From NCBI RefSeq assembly GCF_000378145.1, contig NZ_KB899286.1, forward strand, positions 43,413 to 107,412: a stretch of 64,000 nt of DNA, written 5' to 3'. A model generated the notes under the pieces. The model worked only from the letters and a program-made list of their open reading frames with translations, searched no databases and was not told where the DNA came from. A program made the translations under genes and the position numbers. Below are positions 16,544 to 25,589 of this stretch, one piece after another. Every line of letters begins with the position of its first letter. Positions within the stretch are counted from its first letter, which is position 1. The stretch comes from Saccharibacillus kuerlensis DSM 22868 (GTDB taxonomy: Bacteria; Bacillota; Bacilli; Paenibacillales; Paenibacillaceae).

Positions 16544-19500
16544 TTATTCCAAAAATCCTGTTTGCTTGGCATAGGCCAGCATTCGTGCCACCATCGTATC
16601 GTCCATCTTCTTCCACTGGAACCCGAGCCCTTCCAAGTAAGCAGTGGTGCGCTCTGAAGCAATTTCGAAACGAGTTTGAATCTGAGCACTTTCCAACCAT
16701 CCATAGTGCAGCATAATCTTATCGATTTCCGTACGCGACTCGCCTGCTAAAAATTTACTCATAATTTCGTCGACAAATTCCGCGAATTCCAGCGTTTTAA
16801 TCGGACGTCCTACGTGCTTATCCGTCAAAATTCGATACATGCTCTCCAAGTTCGGATTCAGCAGATGAAAGATTTCGTTCTGCAAATTCTCGGGTCTCAT
16901 CAGCAGCAGGATAGCCTGGCTTATTCCATCCACGTAGGAAAAATCCGTGTCCGGTTCAAGCTTGGGAACTATGCCGAGACGAACAAACGACTGCAGCATC
17001 GTATAGAACGCATTTTCCCCAATATTTTCTTGGAAGCGTCCTGTTTCCGAATGAAACACAACATTGCCCAGACGATAAATGCTTGTCCGCAGCCCTCGCT
17101 GTCTCGCCTCCACGACCATTTCCTCGGCTTCAAACTTGGTCTTGGCATAATAATTTTCATATTCCTGACCCAAATTGAGATCGTACTCGCTGAAGAATGC
17201 CTCTTCACACTGCGGAATGATTCCGGTAGCGACGCCTAACGTCGAAATATGATGGAAGTCTTTCCGACGATCGGACTCCGCTAGGCGAAGCAGCATTTCC
17301 GTTGCTTCGACGTTATGACGCTTGAAGTCTTCGTAACTGCCATAGTGCTTGACTGTAGCAGCTGCGTGAACAATTGCGTCCGTCTCACTTGCTAACCGAA
17401 TATAAGTCTCATCCGACAGACCCATGCGATCTTCCGACAGGTCGCCGCTCAATACTTGAAGACGGGACTGTTCCTCGACAAGCGACCCTTCGCCGAAGTA
17501 GAAATCAAGCTTTGCACGAATACGCCGGAAAGCCTGAGCGTCGTTGTCTCCACGTACAATTGCATAAACGTTCCAGTTGGTGTGCATCAGCATGTCACGC
17601 AGCATATGCACGCCAACATAACCGGTCGCGCCGGTCAGCAGAACTCCCCGATAATTTCGAAGTTGTTCGAAATCGACGGAAGCGGCATCGGCTGTAGACC
17701 GGCGGAGGTACGTCTCGCGAGCTTCGAACAACGTATCTTCACTCTGCTTGCGGCTGGCTTCCTTCAATTCTTCCAACTTTTCTACAATACGATTGGATGC
17801 AGGCTTTACGACGCCGGCAAGCTCTGCGAGCGTCTGATGTTCGAATACGTCATTGATGCTGAGTTCGAACTGCTCTTGAAGACGCGCTACCATGACCGCC
17901 GCCTTCAGCGAATGACCGCCGAGTTCAAAGAAATTATCACTGCGGCCGATTCGCTCTGCGCCCAGCACAGCCTGCCATACTTCCGCTATCTTCCGCTCGG
18001 TCTCGTCCTGCGGCGCTGCATATTCGCTTTCGGACATTCTTTCGCCCGGCTGCGGCTCCGGAAGTGCACGACGATCAATCTTGCCGTTCGGTGTCAGCGG
18101 CATGGCATCCAATTGTACGAAGTACGAAGGAACCATGTAATCCGGCAGACGATCGGCCAGATGGTCGCGCAGCTCACGCTGGGAGACCGGAGACGAAGAA
18201 GCGGTATACGCACACAGATATTTGCCGCCTGTCTTGTCTTCCTTCGCCAATACGATCGTTTCTTTGACTGAATCATGCTCCAGCAGTGCCGTTTCGATCT
18301 CGCCCAATTCGATACGGAATCCGCGAATCTTGACCTGATGGTCCAAGCGTCCGAGGAATTCCAACTCCCCATCTGCGTTCCATCTCGCCAAGTCTCCTGT
18401 TTTGTACATACGTTCATTTTCGACAAATGGATCGGGCAAATAGCGTTCCTGCGTCAGCTGAGGCTGATTGTAATAACCTCGTCCTACGCATTCGCCTGCA
18501 ATATACAGTTCGCCGGCTGTTCCTCTCGGCTGCAAATTCAGCTTGTCGTTCAGGATATAGATCCTTGTATTGGTAATTGGTCTGCCAATTGGAGGCAGCT
18601 CAGGAATTAAGCCAACCGGGTCAATCGTATATGCAGTTGCCACATGCGTCTCCGAAGGCCCGTAATGGTTGTGCAGGAAAATACCGTGACGGCGAAGATG
18701 CTCTTGGAATTTCTCCGGTACAACCAATTGTTCACCCGCCGTAACGATATGACGGATACAGGTCGGGAAGCGTTCCTCGTATTGTTTTTCGCTCAAAATA
18801 AATTTCAAGAACGACACCGGCATAAACAAGACACTAATCTGTTGTTCTTCGATTAATTGAAGCAGACGGCCGACTTCGCGCCGCATCTCACTGCGAATCA
18901 AGCACAACGTGCCGCCTGCCAAAAGTGTCGACCAAATCTCCTGCGAGCAAACATCAAAGCTGAGTGTTGTGAACTGCAGAACCCGTCCGGTGTAATCGAC
19001 ATTCGTTTGCGTGTATTCGTAATGAAGCAGGTTGATCATATTGCGATGCTCCAGCATAACCCCCTTCGGTCGTCCTGTCGTACCTGAAGTGTAGATTACA
19101 TAGAGCAGATCTTCCGCACTGCTTCGGGCAGGAGGATTCTCTGTCTGCTGTGAGTAGGCTTCCTCTTCGTCCAGATACAGTCGTTCCCCATCAAATCTGA
19201 ACTTGTCTCCCAAATGGCGCTGAGTCAACAACAGATCCGATCCGCTGTTCTCCATCATATACAGAATACGATCTTCCGGATACTCCGGGTCGATAGGTAC
19301 ATAAGCTCCACCCGCTTTGAGAACAGCAAGCAGACCGACAATCATCTCTAGCGAGCGATCGAGCATAAGCCCAACCAATTTATCGGCAGTTATGCCCTTT
19401 TCCATAAGTGTATGCGCAAGGCAGTTGGCCCGCTCATTCAATTCTGCATAGGTAAGGGACTTCCCTTCGAACGTGATCGCTGTATGATGCGGGATCTCTG

Positions 19501-22500
19501 CGGCACGGCGCTCAAACGCCTGCTGAATCGTTAGGCTCCGATCGTAATCCGAAGCCGTGTCATTCAGGTCATATATAAGCGATTCCTGCTCTTCGCTGGC
19601 CAGCATCGGCAGCGCGTGCAGTGTGCAATGCTCATTGTCGGCCGCAGCTTCAAGCAAACGGATATAATGATCGGCCATAGCCCGAATCGTGCTCTGTTCG
19701 AACAGATCAGTGCCGTACTGAAAGTCGACGCGGATGCCGTCTTCATGTTCCGTAATATCAGCCATCAGATCGTACTTGGCAATTTTCGGCGCATACGGTT
19801 GAGTTCTTGTTTGGGCACCTGCAAAATCGGGAGCCAGACTGCCTGTATTTTGCATGACGAATAAAGTATCGAACAACGGGCTGCGTCCCGCGTTACGCGG
19901 TACGTTCAGCTCGTTCACCAACTCGCCGAGCTCATACTCCTGATGATCGAATGCACTCAACAGCTGTGCTTTAACTTCTTGAAGATACTCGGCGAACGTC
20001 TTCTTTTTATCCGGGTATGTCCGCAGCGGTAGTGTATTGACGAACATGCCGATTACATGGTGCAGCTCTTCGCGGCCTCGATTGGCAACAGGAACCCCGA
20101 CGACGAGATCTTCCTGTCCCGCGTAGCGGCTGAGCAGTGTACCGTACGCCGCCAGCATGACCATAAACAAAGTTGTGCCGGTACGATCAGCCAACTTTTT
20201 CAATTCTTGCTGCAGTTCTGCGCCAATTTCGCTGTGCAGTGTATCGCCGTCGAAGCTCTGTTTTTCGGGACGAGGCTTGTCGAGCGGCAGTTGAAGCATC
20301 GGCAGCTCGCCGGCCAGCTGTTCACGCCAATAACCAAGCTGCGCTTCGCGAATAGAAGCTGCGGCTTCGCGATCGTACCAAACCGAGAAATCTTTGAACT
20401 GAATTCTTAAAGGTTCAAGAGATTCCCCTCGGTAAAGCTGGGACCATTCTTCAAAGAAGACATGCATCGATATGCCGTCGACCGCAATATGATGGAAGTC
20501 GAGCATGACGAAATGAAGCTCTGCTCCGCAGGATACAAGACCTGCGCGCATAAGCGGTGCGCGGCTTAAGTCGAATGGCCGGACGAAATTATCCATCAAA
20601 CGCGAGACATCCTCTTCCTGCGCCTGCAAAAGTGCAAGGCGCAGTTCGGCGTGATCATGTACGCGCTGCACGATGCGTTCGCCCAGCAGTTCAAATGAAG
20701 TTCGCAGCGATTCATGCCGCCGGATTAACTGCTGCAGCGAGCTCTCCAAACGTTCAGGATCCACTGCGCCTTCAATACGCAGCAGCATAGGCGCGTTATA
20801 CGCCTTGTTCGCGCCCTCCATCTGTTCGATGAAGAACAAGCGGCTCTGTGCAGGATAAGCGGGATAGTGGTCAGTCGGCAGCACAGCCGGAATCGACAAG
20901 TGCTGTGGGAGCGAAGCGTTTCGCATGCCGGCACGCTCGGCAATTACCGCAGCTTGGGTCCGGACTGTTGTATATTCAAACAGTTCGCGGATCGACAAGT
21001 TCACACCAAAATCGCGTTCGATTCGAGCCCGCAGAACAGCCGCCTGCAGGGAATGGCCTCCAATATCAAAGAAACGATCGAGCACTCCGAAGCGGTCGTG
21101 TCCCAATACTTCTCTCCAGAGAATATGCAGCCGCCCTTCTTCCTCTCCAGCTGCTGGCTCGTAGGCGGCGGTCTCCCTAGCCTGCGGTTCCGGAAGCGAA
21201 CGCCGATCGATCTTGCCGTTGGCGTTGACCGGAAGTTTCGTCATCGTCACAAAGTGAGCCGGGACCATATAATCCGGCAGACTCCGCCCCAATTCGGCGG
21301 CCCATTCGGCATAAGTCAATTCCGTATCTGACTCGACGTAAGCACAGAGATAGGAATCGCCGGATGAGTCTTTCAAAGCCGCAACAATACAATCGCGTAC
21401 GTCTTCCCGCTCCAGAATGCGCTGCTCGATCTCTCCGATCTCGATACGGAACCCCCGGATCTTGACTTGATGATCCAAGCGGCCCAAGAATTCGATCGTC
21501 CCGTCTCGTTTCCAACGCGCCAAATCTCCCGTACGGTACATGCGAACGCCTTCGCGGTAAGGATGCGAAGAGAACTTTTCCGCCGTAAGCTCTGGGCGGT
21601 TGAGATAGCCGCGGGCCAGTCCGGCCCCTGCTACGCAGAGTTCGCCTGCCACTTCGACCGGCTGCAGACTGCCGTAAGCGTCCAAAATCATAATTTGCGA
21701 TCCGCGAACCGGCTTGCCGATTGGAATATTGTCCTCCATTTCGGTAACGAGATGGGAGCTGGTCACGATTGTGTTTTCCGTTGGACCGTAACAGTTATGC
21801 AGTTCATAAGGACGGGGACGGAACGTCTTGAGCTTATCGCCGCCGGTCAGCAGCACTCGCAGCGAATAGTTATCGTACTCCATGAATTGTTCGCAGAGTT
21901 GAGTCGGCAAAAATGCGATCGTGATGCCTTTTTCATTAAAATGCCTGTTCAGTCCTAACGGATCCAGTCTCAAATCTTCGGGAATCATATGAATGGAGGC
22001 TCCACAGAGCAGGTAAGGGAAGATTTCCCACACCGAAGCATCGAACCCAAAGCCCGCGTATTTGACAGTCCGATCTTCCGATGTCACCCGGAAATGGTCG
22101 ATATGCCACTGTGCCAAATTCACAAGCGAGCGATGTTCAATGATCACACCTTTCGGCGTACCGGTAGAACCCGAGGTGTAGATAATATAAGCAGGTTCAT
22201 CCGATGTTCCAACATATTCTTCCTCGACTTCCATTCCCCAGTCTCGATTGTTGTCGATGTGCAGCTTTTTGCCAGCATAGCCTGCTGGAGCTTCAAGTCC
22301 CGGAGTTAGCAGCAGCAGATCGGACCCGCTGTCTTCCAGCATAAATTGAACCCGCTCTTGCGGATATTCGGGATCGATCGGCAGGTAAGCGGCTCCGGCT
22401 TTCAAGACAGCCAATACGGACAAGATCATTTCAATTGACGGCTTTGCCATTATGCCTACGATCTCTCCGCCAACCAATCCGGATTTGCGCAATTCGTACG

Positions 22501-23386
22501 CCAACACATCCGTACGGCGGTCGAGCTCTCCGTAACTGAGTGTGCCGTCTTCGCACACAACCGCATCGCGTTCCGAAATTTGCAGCGCTGTTTCTTTGAT
22601 CATCCGGTGAATGGGAAGGTTCGCTTCAAGCGAAGCCGCCCCGTTCCCCCAAAGATTCAGCAGAACCTCCCGCTCCTGTTCGCCCAGTAGATCCTCTTCG
22701 CCGATCCTTGAATCCGGAACGGTAGTCATACGAATGACAATACCTTGCAGATGGGCCAGTGCCGCCTGCACGAATTGACTGTTGTAAGCGGATTTGCGAA
22801 AAGCGGCCTGGGCTTGAATTCGCTCCTTGCCGGAGAAAGTGATAAACAAATCGCAGCCCGACGACTCCAGCGCTTCGGACGCAGTCTCGGTCAAATTGAA
22901 TCCGATCCCCGTATTGTAAGGACAATCTACGGTCCCGGATGCGTACCACTCGGCAAAGTCCGACGGTTCGAGCGACAGCTCGGCCGCCTCGCGAAGATGC
23001 TTGGATATTTCTTCCGTGCGAATCCGAAATGAATGCTGTCCGCTGCTTTTCAACAGCATAGGAATCATTCCTTCGGAGGCCGGCATATAGACCGCAAATG
23101 CCAAATTTTCAGTACGCAGATAACGCTGCAGCAGGACTGACCAAGCCGCACATACGATTTCATGGCATAACGAAGCGGAATCGACTGCGGGAAACTCACG
23201 TTCTACCGTGTCGATTCCTTGCGCAGGGATTATCGTTTCACCGGTCAGCAGCGTTTTCTCCTCCACATTCCGCAGCTGCTCCAGCCAGTAGGCTTTTATA
23301 TCCGGTACATTTTTCAATTCAGTATTCATCGTTTGTATTTTTCCCCTTCCGCATGTTGACTGCCCTCTGTAATTCGTAACGTTCAT
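16544..23386 (-). CDS. Dimodular NRPS with terminal reductase (pyrazinone/aureusimine-type)
   Basis: A 2280-residue nonribosomal peptide synthetase. Order: a degenerate condensation-like N-terminus (20-235, no HHxxxDG); A1 (about 255-740; YIIYTSGSTG at 400-409); carrier T1 (GGHS, Ser779); C domain (840-1270; HHIAVDG at 965-971); A2 (1285-1775; YTSGTTG near 1432); T2 (GGHS, Ser1826); NADPH reductase (1910-2280; LLTGATGYVG, YAKTK with Tyr2080/Lys2084). It should make a dipeptide and release it reductively as an aldehyde, which can cyclise to an imine and oxidise to a pyrazinone. Specificity residues by GrsA alignment: A1 DAWFLGCIVK (Leu-like), A2 DVQFVAHVAK (nearest remembered code proline). 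AusA of Staphylococcus shares the plan. An alternative start is Met20. The PPTase gene is 3 nt upstream. Confidence 0.92.
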   Translation of the reverse strand: MNVTNYRGQSTCGRGKIQTMNTELKNVPDIKAYWLEQLRNVEEKTLLTGETIIPAQGIDTVEREFPAVDSASLCHEIVCAAWSVLLQRYLRTENLAFAVYMPASEGMIPMLLKSSGQHSFRIRTEEISKHLREAAELSLEPSDFAEWYASGTVDCPYNTGIGFNLTETASEALESSGCDLFITFSGKERIQAQAAFRKSAYNSQFVQAALAHLQGIVIRMTTVPDSRIGEEDLLGEQEREVLLNLWGNGAASLEANLPIHRMIKETALQISERDAVVCEDGTLSYGELDRRTDVLAYELRKSGLVGGEIVGIMAKPSIEMILSVLAVLKAGAAYLPIDPEYPQERVQFMLEDSGSDLLLLTPGLEAPAGYAGKKLHIDNNRDWGMEVEEEYVGTSDEPAYIIYTSGSTGTPKGVIIEHRSLVNLAQWHIDHFRVTSEDRTVKYAGFGFDASVWEIFPYLLCGASIHMIPEDLRLDPLGLNRHFNEKGITIAFLPTQLCEQFMEYDNYSLRVLLTGGDKLKTFRPRPYELHNCYGPTENTIVTSSHLVTEMEDNIPIGKPVRGSQIMILDAYGSLQPVEVAGELCVAGAGLARGYLNRPELTAEKFSSHPYREGVRMYRTGDLARWKRDGTIEFLGRLDHQVKIRGFRIEIGEIEQRILEREDVRDCIVAALKDSSGDSYLCAYVESDTELTYAEWAAELGRSLPDYMVPAHFVTMTKLPVNANGKIDRRSLPEPQARETAAYEPAAGEEEGRLHILWREVLGHDRFGVLDRFFDIGGHSLQAAVLRARIERDFGVNLSIRELFEYTTVRTQAAVIAERAGMRNASLPQHLSIPAVLPTDHYPAYPAQSRLFFIEQMEGANKAYNAPMLLRIEGAVDPERLESSLQQLIRRHESLRTSFELLGERIVQRVHDHAELRLALLQAQEEDVSRLMDNFVRPFDLSRAPLMRAGLVSCGAELHFVMLDFHHIAVDGISMHVFFEEWSQLYRGESLEPLRIQFKDFSVWYDREAAASIREAQLGYWREQLAGELPMLQLPLDKPRPEKQSFDGDTLHSEIGAELQQELKKLADRTGTTLFMVMLAAYGTLLSRYAGQEDLVVGVPVANRGREELHHVIGMFVNTLPLRTYPDKKKTFAEYLQEVKAQLLSAFDHQEYELGELVNELNVPRNAGRSPLFDTLFVMQNTGSLAPDFAGAQTRTQPYAPKIAKYDLMADITEHEDGIRVDFQYGTDLFEQSTIRAMADHYIRLLEAAADNEHCTLHALPMLASEEQESLIYDLNDTASDYDRSLTIQQAFERRAAEIPHHTAITFEGKSLTYAELNERANCLAHTLMEKGITADKLVGLMLDRSLEMIVGLLAVLKAGGAYVPIDPEYPEDRILYMMENSGSDLLLTQRHLGDKFRFDGERLYLDEEEAYSQQTENPPARSSAEDLLYVIYTSGTTGRPKGVMLEHRNMINLLHYEYTQTNVDYTGRVLQFTTLSFDVCSQEIWSTLLAGGTLCLIRSEMRREVGRLLQLIEEQQISVLFMPVSFLKFILSEKQYEERFPTCIRHIVTAGEQLVVPEKFQEHLRRHGIFLHNHYGPSETHVATAYTIDPVGLIPELPPIGRPITNTRIYILNDKLNLQPRGTAGELYIAGECVGRGYYNQPQLTQERYLPDPFVENERMYKTGDLARWNADGELEFLGRLDHQVKIRGFRIELGEIETALLEHDSVKETIVLAKEDKTGGKYLCAYTASSSPVSQRELRDHLADRLPDYMVPSYFVQLDAMPLTPNGKIDRRALPEPQPGERMSESEYAAPQDETERKIAEVWQAVLGAERIGRSDNFFELGGHSLKAAVMVARLQEQFELSINDVFEHQTLAELAGVVKPASNRIVEKLEELKEASRKQSEDTLFEARETYLRRSTADAASVDFEQLRNYRGVLLTGATGYVGVHMLRDMLMHTNWNVYAIVRGDNDAQAFRRIRAKLDFYFGEGSLVEEQSRLQVLSGDLSEDRMGLSDETYIRLASETDAIVHAAATVKHYGSYEDFKRHNVEATEMLLRLAESDRRKDFHHISTLGVATGIIPQCEEAFFSEYDLNLGQEYENYYAKTKFEAEEMVVEARQRGLRTSIYRLGNVVFHSETGRFQENIGENAFYTMLQSFVRLGIVPKLEPDTDFSYVDGISQAILLLMRPENLQNEIFHLLNPNLESMYRILTDKHVGRPIKTLEFAEFVDEIMSKFLAGESRTEIDKIMLHYGWLESAQIQTRFEIASERTTAYLEGLGFQWKKMDDTMVARMLAYAKQTGFLE

Positions 23387-23389
23387 AAC

Positions 23390-24214
23390 TTAGATTAACC
23401 TGCAAAATCGCTGTGCCAGGCTGCTTGCGTCAAGCATGTTGATTTCCGACGCCGGACGTTCTTCAGGTCTGCGACAGACAGATAATACATAAGGCTCGGA
23501 AATCGGAAGGCCAAGGGACAACCGTTCAATTATCCATGGCTTGCTGTCACAATCGCTTGCCTCTGCACGAAAAAGCTGCCCTTCGCAGCGAGGATTGAAC
23601 GACGCCAACATACAATCGCCGCTTAATCCTGTTCCCTCCGCTTTAAGCCAACTTTCCAACATCGTCCAGCGCTCATAAAAAGATTGTAGTTCTTCCGGCT
23701 CTGCCAACCCGCCTATGGCGGCAGGGGAAGTTTCGCCAAGCAGCGTCCGAATCACTGCCGCATCAAGCGGATCGCTGCGCTCAACATCGACACCGACTTC
23801 CAGATCTGCCAGCGCACACACCACAAGCTTGCCTGAGTGAGAGAGGTTGAATGAGGGCGCATATTCGTAATCTAGATACGGTTTGCCGTATTTCCCCCGA
23901 CGAAACACCAGTTCCCGGTAGCCAATGCCTAGACGCTCGCCGAGCAGCACGGATACAAGCATATGTGAAGCGGCTTTCAGCAGGCGGTCTTCTTTCCGAA
24001 CCTGACGGATCACACGCTCTCTTTCTTGAGGAGCAAAAGTGGAAATCAGACGATTCCACTCCCATTCGTCAAGAGAAAAATCAAGGTAAAAGGCATATAC
24101 TTCGATAGGTATACGTCCCCTTTCTATACTTTTGCATAAACCGTATGTGACGGTCTCAACTTGCTCTTCCTGCCGTCGATACCAAAAAAACTCACTTAAA
24201 GAATATCGGAACAT
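23390..24214 (-). CDS. Sfp-type 4'-phosphopantetheinyl transferase
   Basis: It transfers phosphopantetheine from CoA to the carrier serines of the adjacent NRPS. Sfp motifs are present: SFNLSHSGK, GVDVERSD (Asp143, Glu145), and FYERWTMLESWLKAEGTGL (Glu187, Lys191). Leu186 stands where Sfp has the conserved Lys of WxxKE. The protein aligns with Sfp from about residue 37 (IEVYAFYLD). The 36 preceding residues look non-homologous, and ATG 24214 has almost no ribosome site. AAAGGGGA lies before codons 35-37 (ATA, CCT, ATC), so a rare start near 24112 is possible. The gene is first in the NRPS operon and is the counterpart of ausB. Confidence 0.88.
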   Translation of the reverse strand: MFRYSLSEFFWYRRQEEQVETVTYGLCKSIERGRIPIEVYAFYLDFSLDEWEWNRLISTFAPQERERVIRQVRKEDRLLKAASHMLVSVLLGERLGIGYRELVFRRGKYGKPYLDYEYAPSFNLSHSGKLVVCALADLEVGVDVERSDPLDAAVIRTLLGETSPAAIGGLAEPEELQSFYERWTMLESWLKAEGTGLSGDCMLASFNPRCEGQLFRAEASDCDSKPWIIERLSLGLPISEPYVLSVCRRPEERPASEINMLDASSLAQRFCRLI

Positions 24215-24349
24215 AGACCTAAAAATACAATACTTTTAAGGAAAAAGTCGCATTTTAGCCTTTAATCTTATTTTCTACAGCGCTATACTTTGAACTTTGT
24301 ATTTTAGACTCTTTTTTATGCGCTTCTCTCTCCCTGGCCTTCCATTGAT

Positions 24350-24378
24350 TTGAAGACCTGCTGCAAGGCACGTATAAT
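24350..24378 (+). promoter_or_regulatory. Promoter of deoR
   Basis: TTGAAG (24350-24355), 17 nt, TATAAT (24373-24378), ending 27 nt before the deoR ATG. The same 190-nt gap must hold the divergent PPTase/NRPS promoter, which I could not place with confidence. Confidence 0.7.
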
Positions 24379-24404
24379 GAGCGTAAAAAATCAAGGGGAC
24401 GACC

Positions 24405-25355
24405 ATGACGGAAAAAATCGATCTGGACAGACAACGGCTCAGTATTGAAGCTGCCCGGCTGTATTACCTGTCTGATTACAGCCAGCAGGACATCGCGGTT
24501 CGACTCGGCGTCTCGCGCCCGACTGTCTCGCGGCTGCTTCAGTACGCCAAAGAAAATGGATTTGTTCGCATCAGCATTTCCGATCCGCTTGAAGATCTCG
24601 ACGCATTGGGGGCGGAACTGGCTCGCCGCTTCGGACTCCAAGCTGCCCGAGTCTGCTATTCGCCGCAGAACGAGTACCGTGAAATTCGCCAGAGCGTTGC
24701 AGCTGCAGCCGCGGAATATTTAGAAGAAACCATTCAAGATGGAGACATTATCGGAATCACCTGGGGAACGACTATGCATGCACTGGCCCTATCGTTAAAG
24801 CACAAGCCCGTACGGGGTGTCGAAATCGTTCAGCTCAAAGGCGGAGTCAGCCACTCGCAAGTTCCTACTTATGCTGCAGAAACGGCCAATCTGTTTGCGG
24901 AAGCATTCGGCACCATTGCCCGTTATCTGCCTCTACCCGTGATTTTCGACAGTTTCGAGTTAAAACGAATGGTGGAGGAAGACCGCCATATCCAGCGCAT
25001 TATCGAACTGGGCCGACAGGCCAACGTTGCCGTCTTTACTGTCGGAACCGTCGAGGAAGATGCCCTGCTGTTTAAACTGGGGTATTTTGACGACAAGCAG
25101 CGGCGGATGCTGCAGGCGGCAGGCGCGGGAGATATCTGTTCCCGTTTCTTCGACGACCAAGGAAAGATTTGCAGCGAGGAAGTGAATGCGCGAACCGTAG
25201 GCATCGACCTGGAGGAATTGCGGAGAAAAGAAAAAGCAATTCTGGTTGCGGGAGGACCGCGTAAGATTCGGGCCATACGCGCTGCACTCACTGGACGCTA
25301 CGCGAATATTTTAGTAACGGACCAATTTACCGCTATTTCTCTGCTGGCGGATTGA
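24405..25355 (+). CDS. deoR: SorC-family deoxyribonucleoside regulator DeoR
   Basis: The 316-residue repressor has an N-terminal helix-turn-helix (YSQQDIAVRLGVSRPTVSRLLQYA, about residues 25-48) and a SorC sugar-phosphate-binding domain (DIIGITWGTTMHAL, then VEIVQLKGGVSHSQ, VFTVGTVEED, and a terminal ILVTDQFTAISLL). In B. subtilis this protein represses dra-nupC-pdp and is released by deoxyribose 5-phosphate. The whole deo gene set lies 1.5 kb downstream behind a matching palindrome, so the same role is likely. AAGGGGA precedes ATG 24405. It is divergent from the PPTase-NRPS operon, with no evident functional link. Confidence 0.92.
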   Translation: MTEKIDLDRQRLSIEAARLYYLSDYSQQDIAVRLGVSRPTVSRLLQYAKENGFVRISISDPLEDLDALGAELARRFGLQAARVCYSPQNEYREIRQSVAAAAAEYLEETIQDGDIIGITWGTTMHALALSLKHKPVRGVEIVQLKGGVSHSQVPTYAAETANLFAEAFGTIARYLPLPVIFDSFELKRMVEEDRHIQRIIELGRQANVAVFTVGTVEEDALLFKLGYFDDKQRRMLQAAGAGDICSRFFDDQGKICSEEVNARTVGIDLEELRRKEKAILVAGGPRKIRAIRAALTGRYANILVTDQFTAISLLAD

Positions 25356-25377
25356 ATCTGACGACCCCTCTGCCGAT

Positions 25378-25413
25378 ATAAAGCGTGTGCAGATTAAATT
25401 GCACACGCTTTAT
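25378..25413 (+). terminator. 14-bp palindrome after deoR, probable terminator
   Basis: ATAAAGCGTGTGCA and TGCACACGCTTTAT are perfect arms around an 8-nt loop, 22 nt past the deoR stop. The T tract is short, so a regulatory role for the riboswitch gene's promoter remains possible. Confidence 0.6.
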
Positions 25414-25459
25414 CAAATTGGCGAACGGAAAACGCTTCCTGCCGCCCACTTCTTATCCT

Positions 25460-25547
25460 GCTCAGGGCAAACTCGCCGAAAGACGAGGACGCAAAGCCAC
25501 GGGCCTACAGCCGACCTCCGGGCGGCCAAGGCAGCCGGGCCGCCGAT
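25460..25547 (+). ncRNA. Cyclic di-GMP-I (GEMM) riboswitch
   Basis: The conserved GEMM-I core is present in order: AGGGCAAAC, a CGAAAG tetraloop-type hairpin, GACGCAAAGCC, GGGCCTA, and a second stem formed by CGGGCGGC with GCCGGGCCGCC around CAAGGCA. This matches the Vc2-type aptamer pattern closely. It lies 27 nt before the ribosome site of the 25590 gene. No clear terminator follows, so translational control is likelier than attenuation, but the expression platform is not resolved. The promoter was not located. Confidence 0.85.
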
Positions 25548-25589
25548 TCCGGACCTGATTTGCGGATGAATCGAAAGGTGAAGAATACG

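Noticed and set aside
17456-18271. 271-codon rightward frame within the NRPS
   Set aside because: It is antisense to the T2 and A2 end of the NRPS, where carrier and core motifs are continuous.
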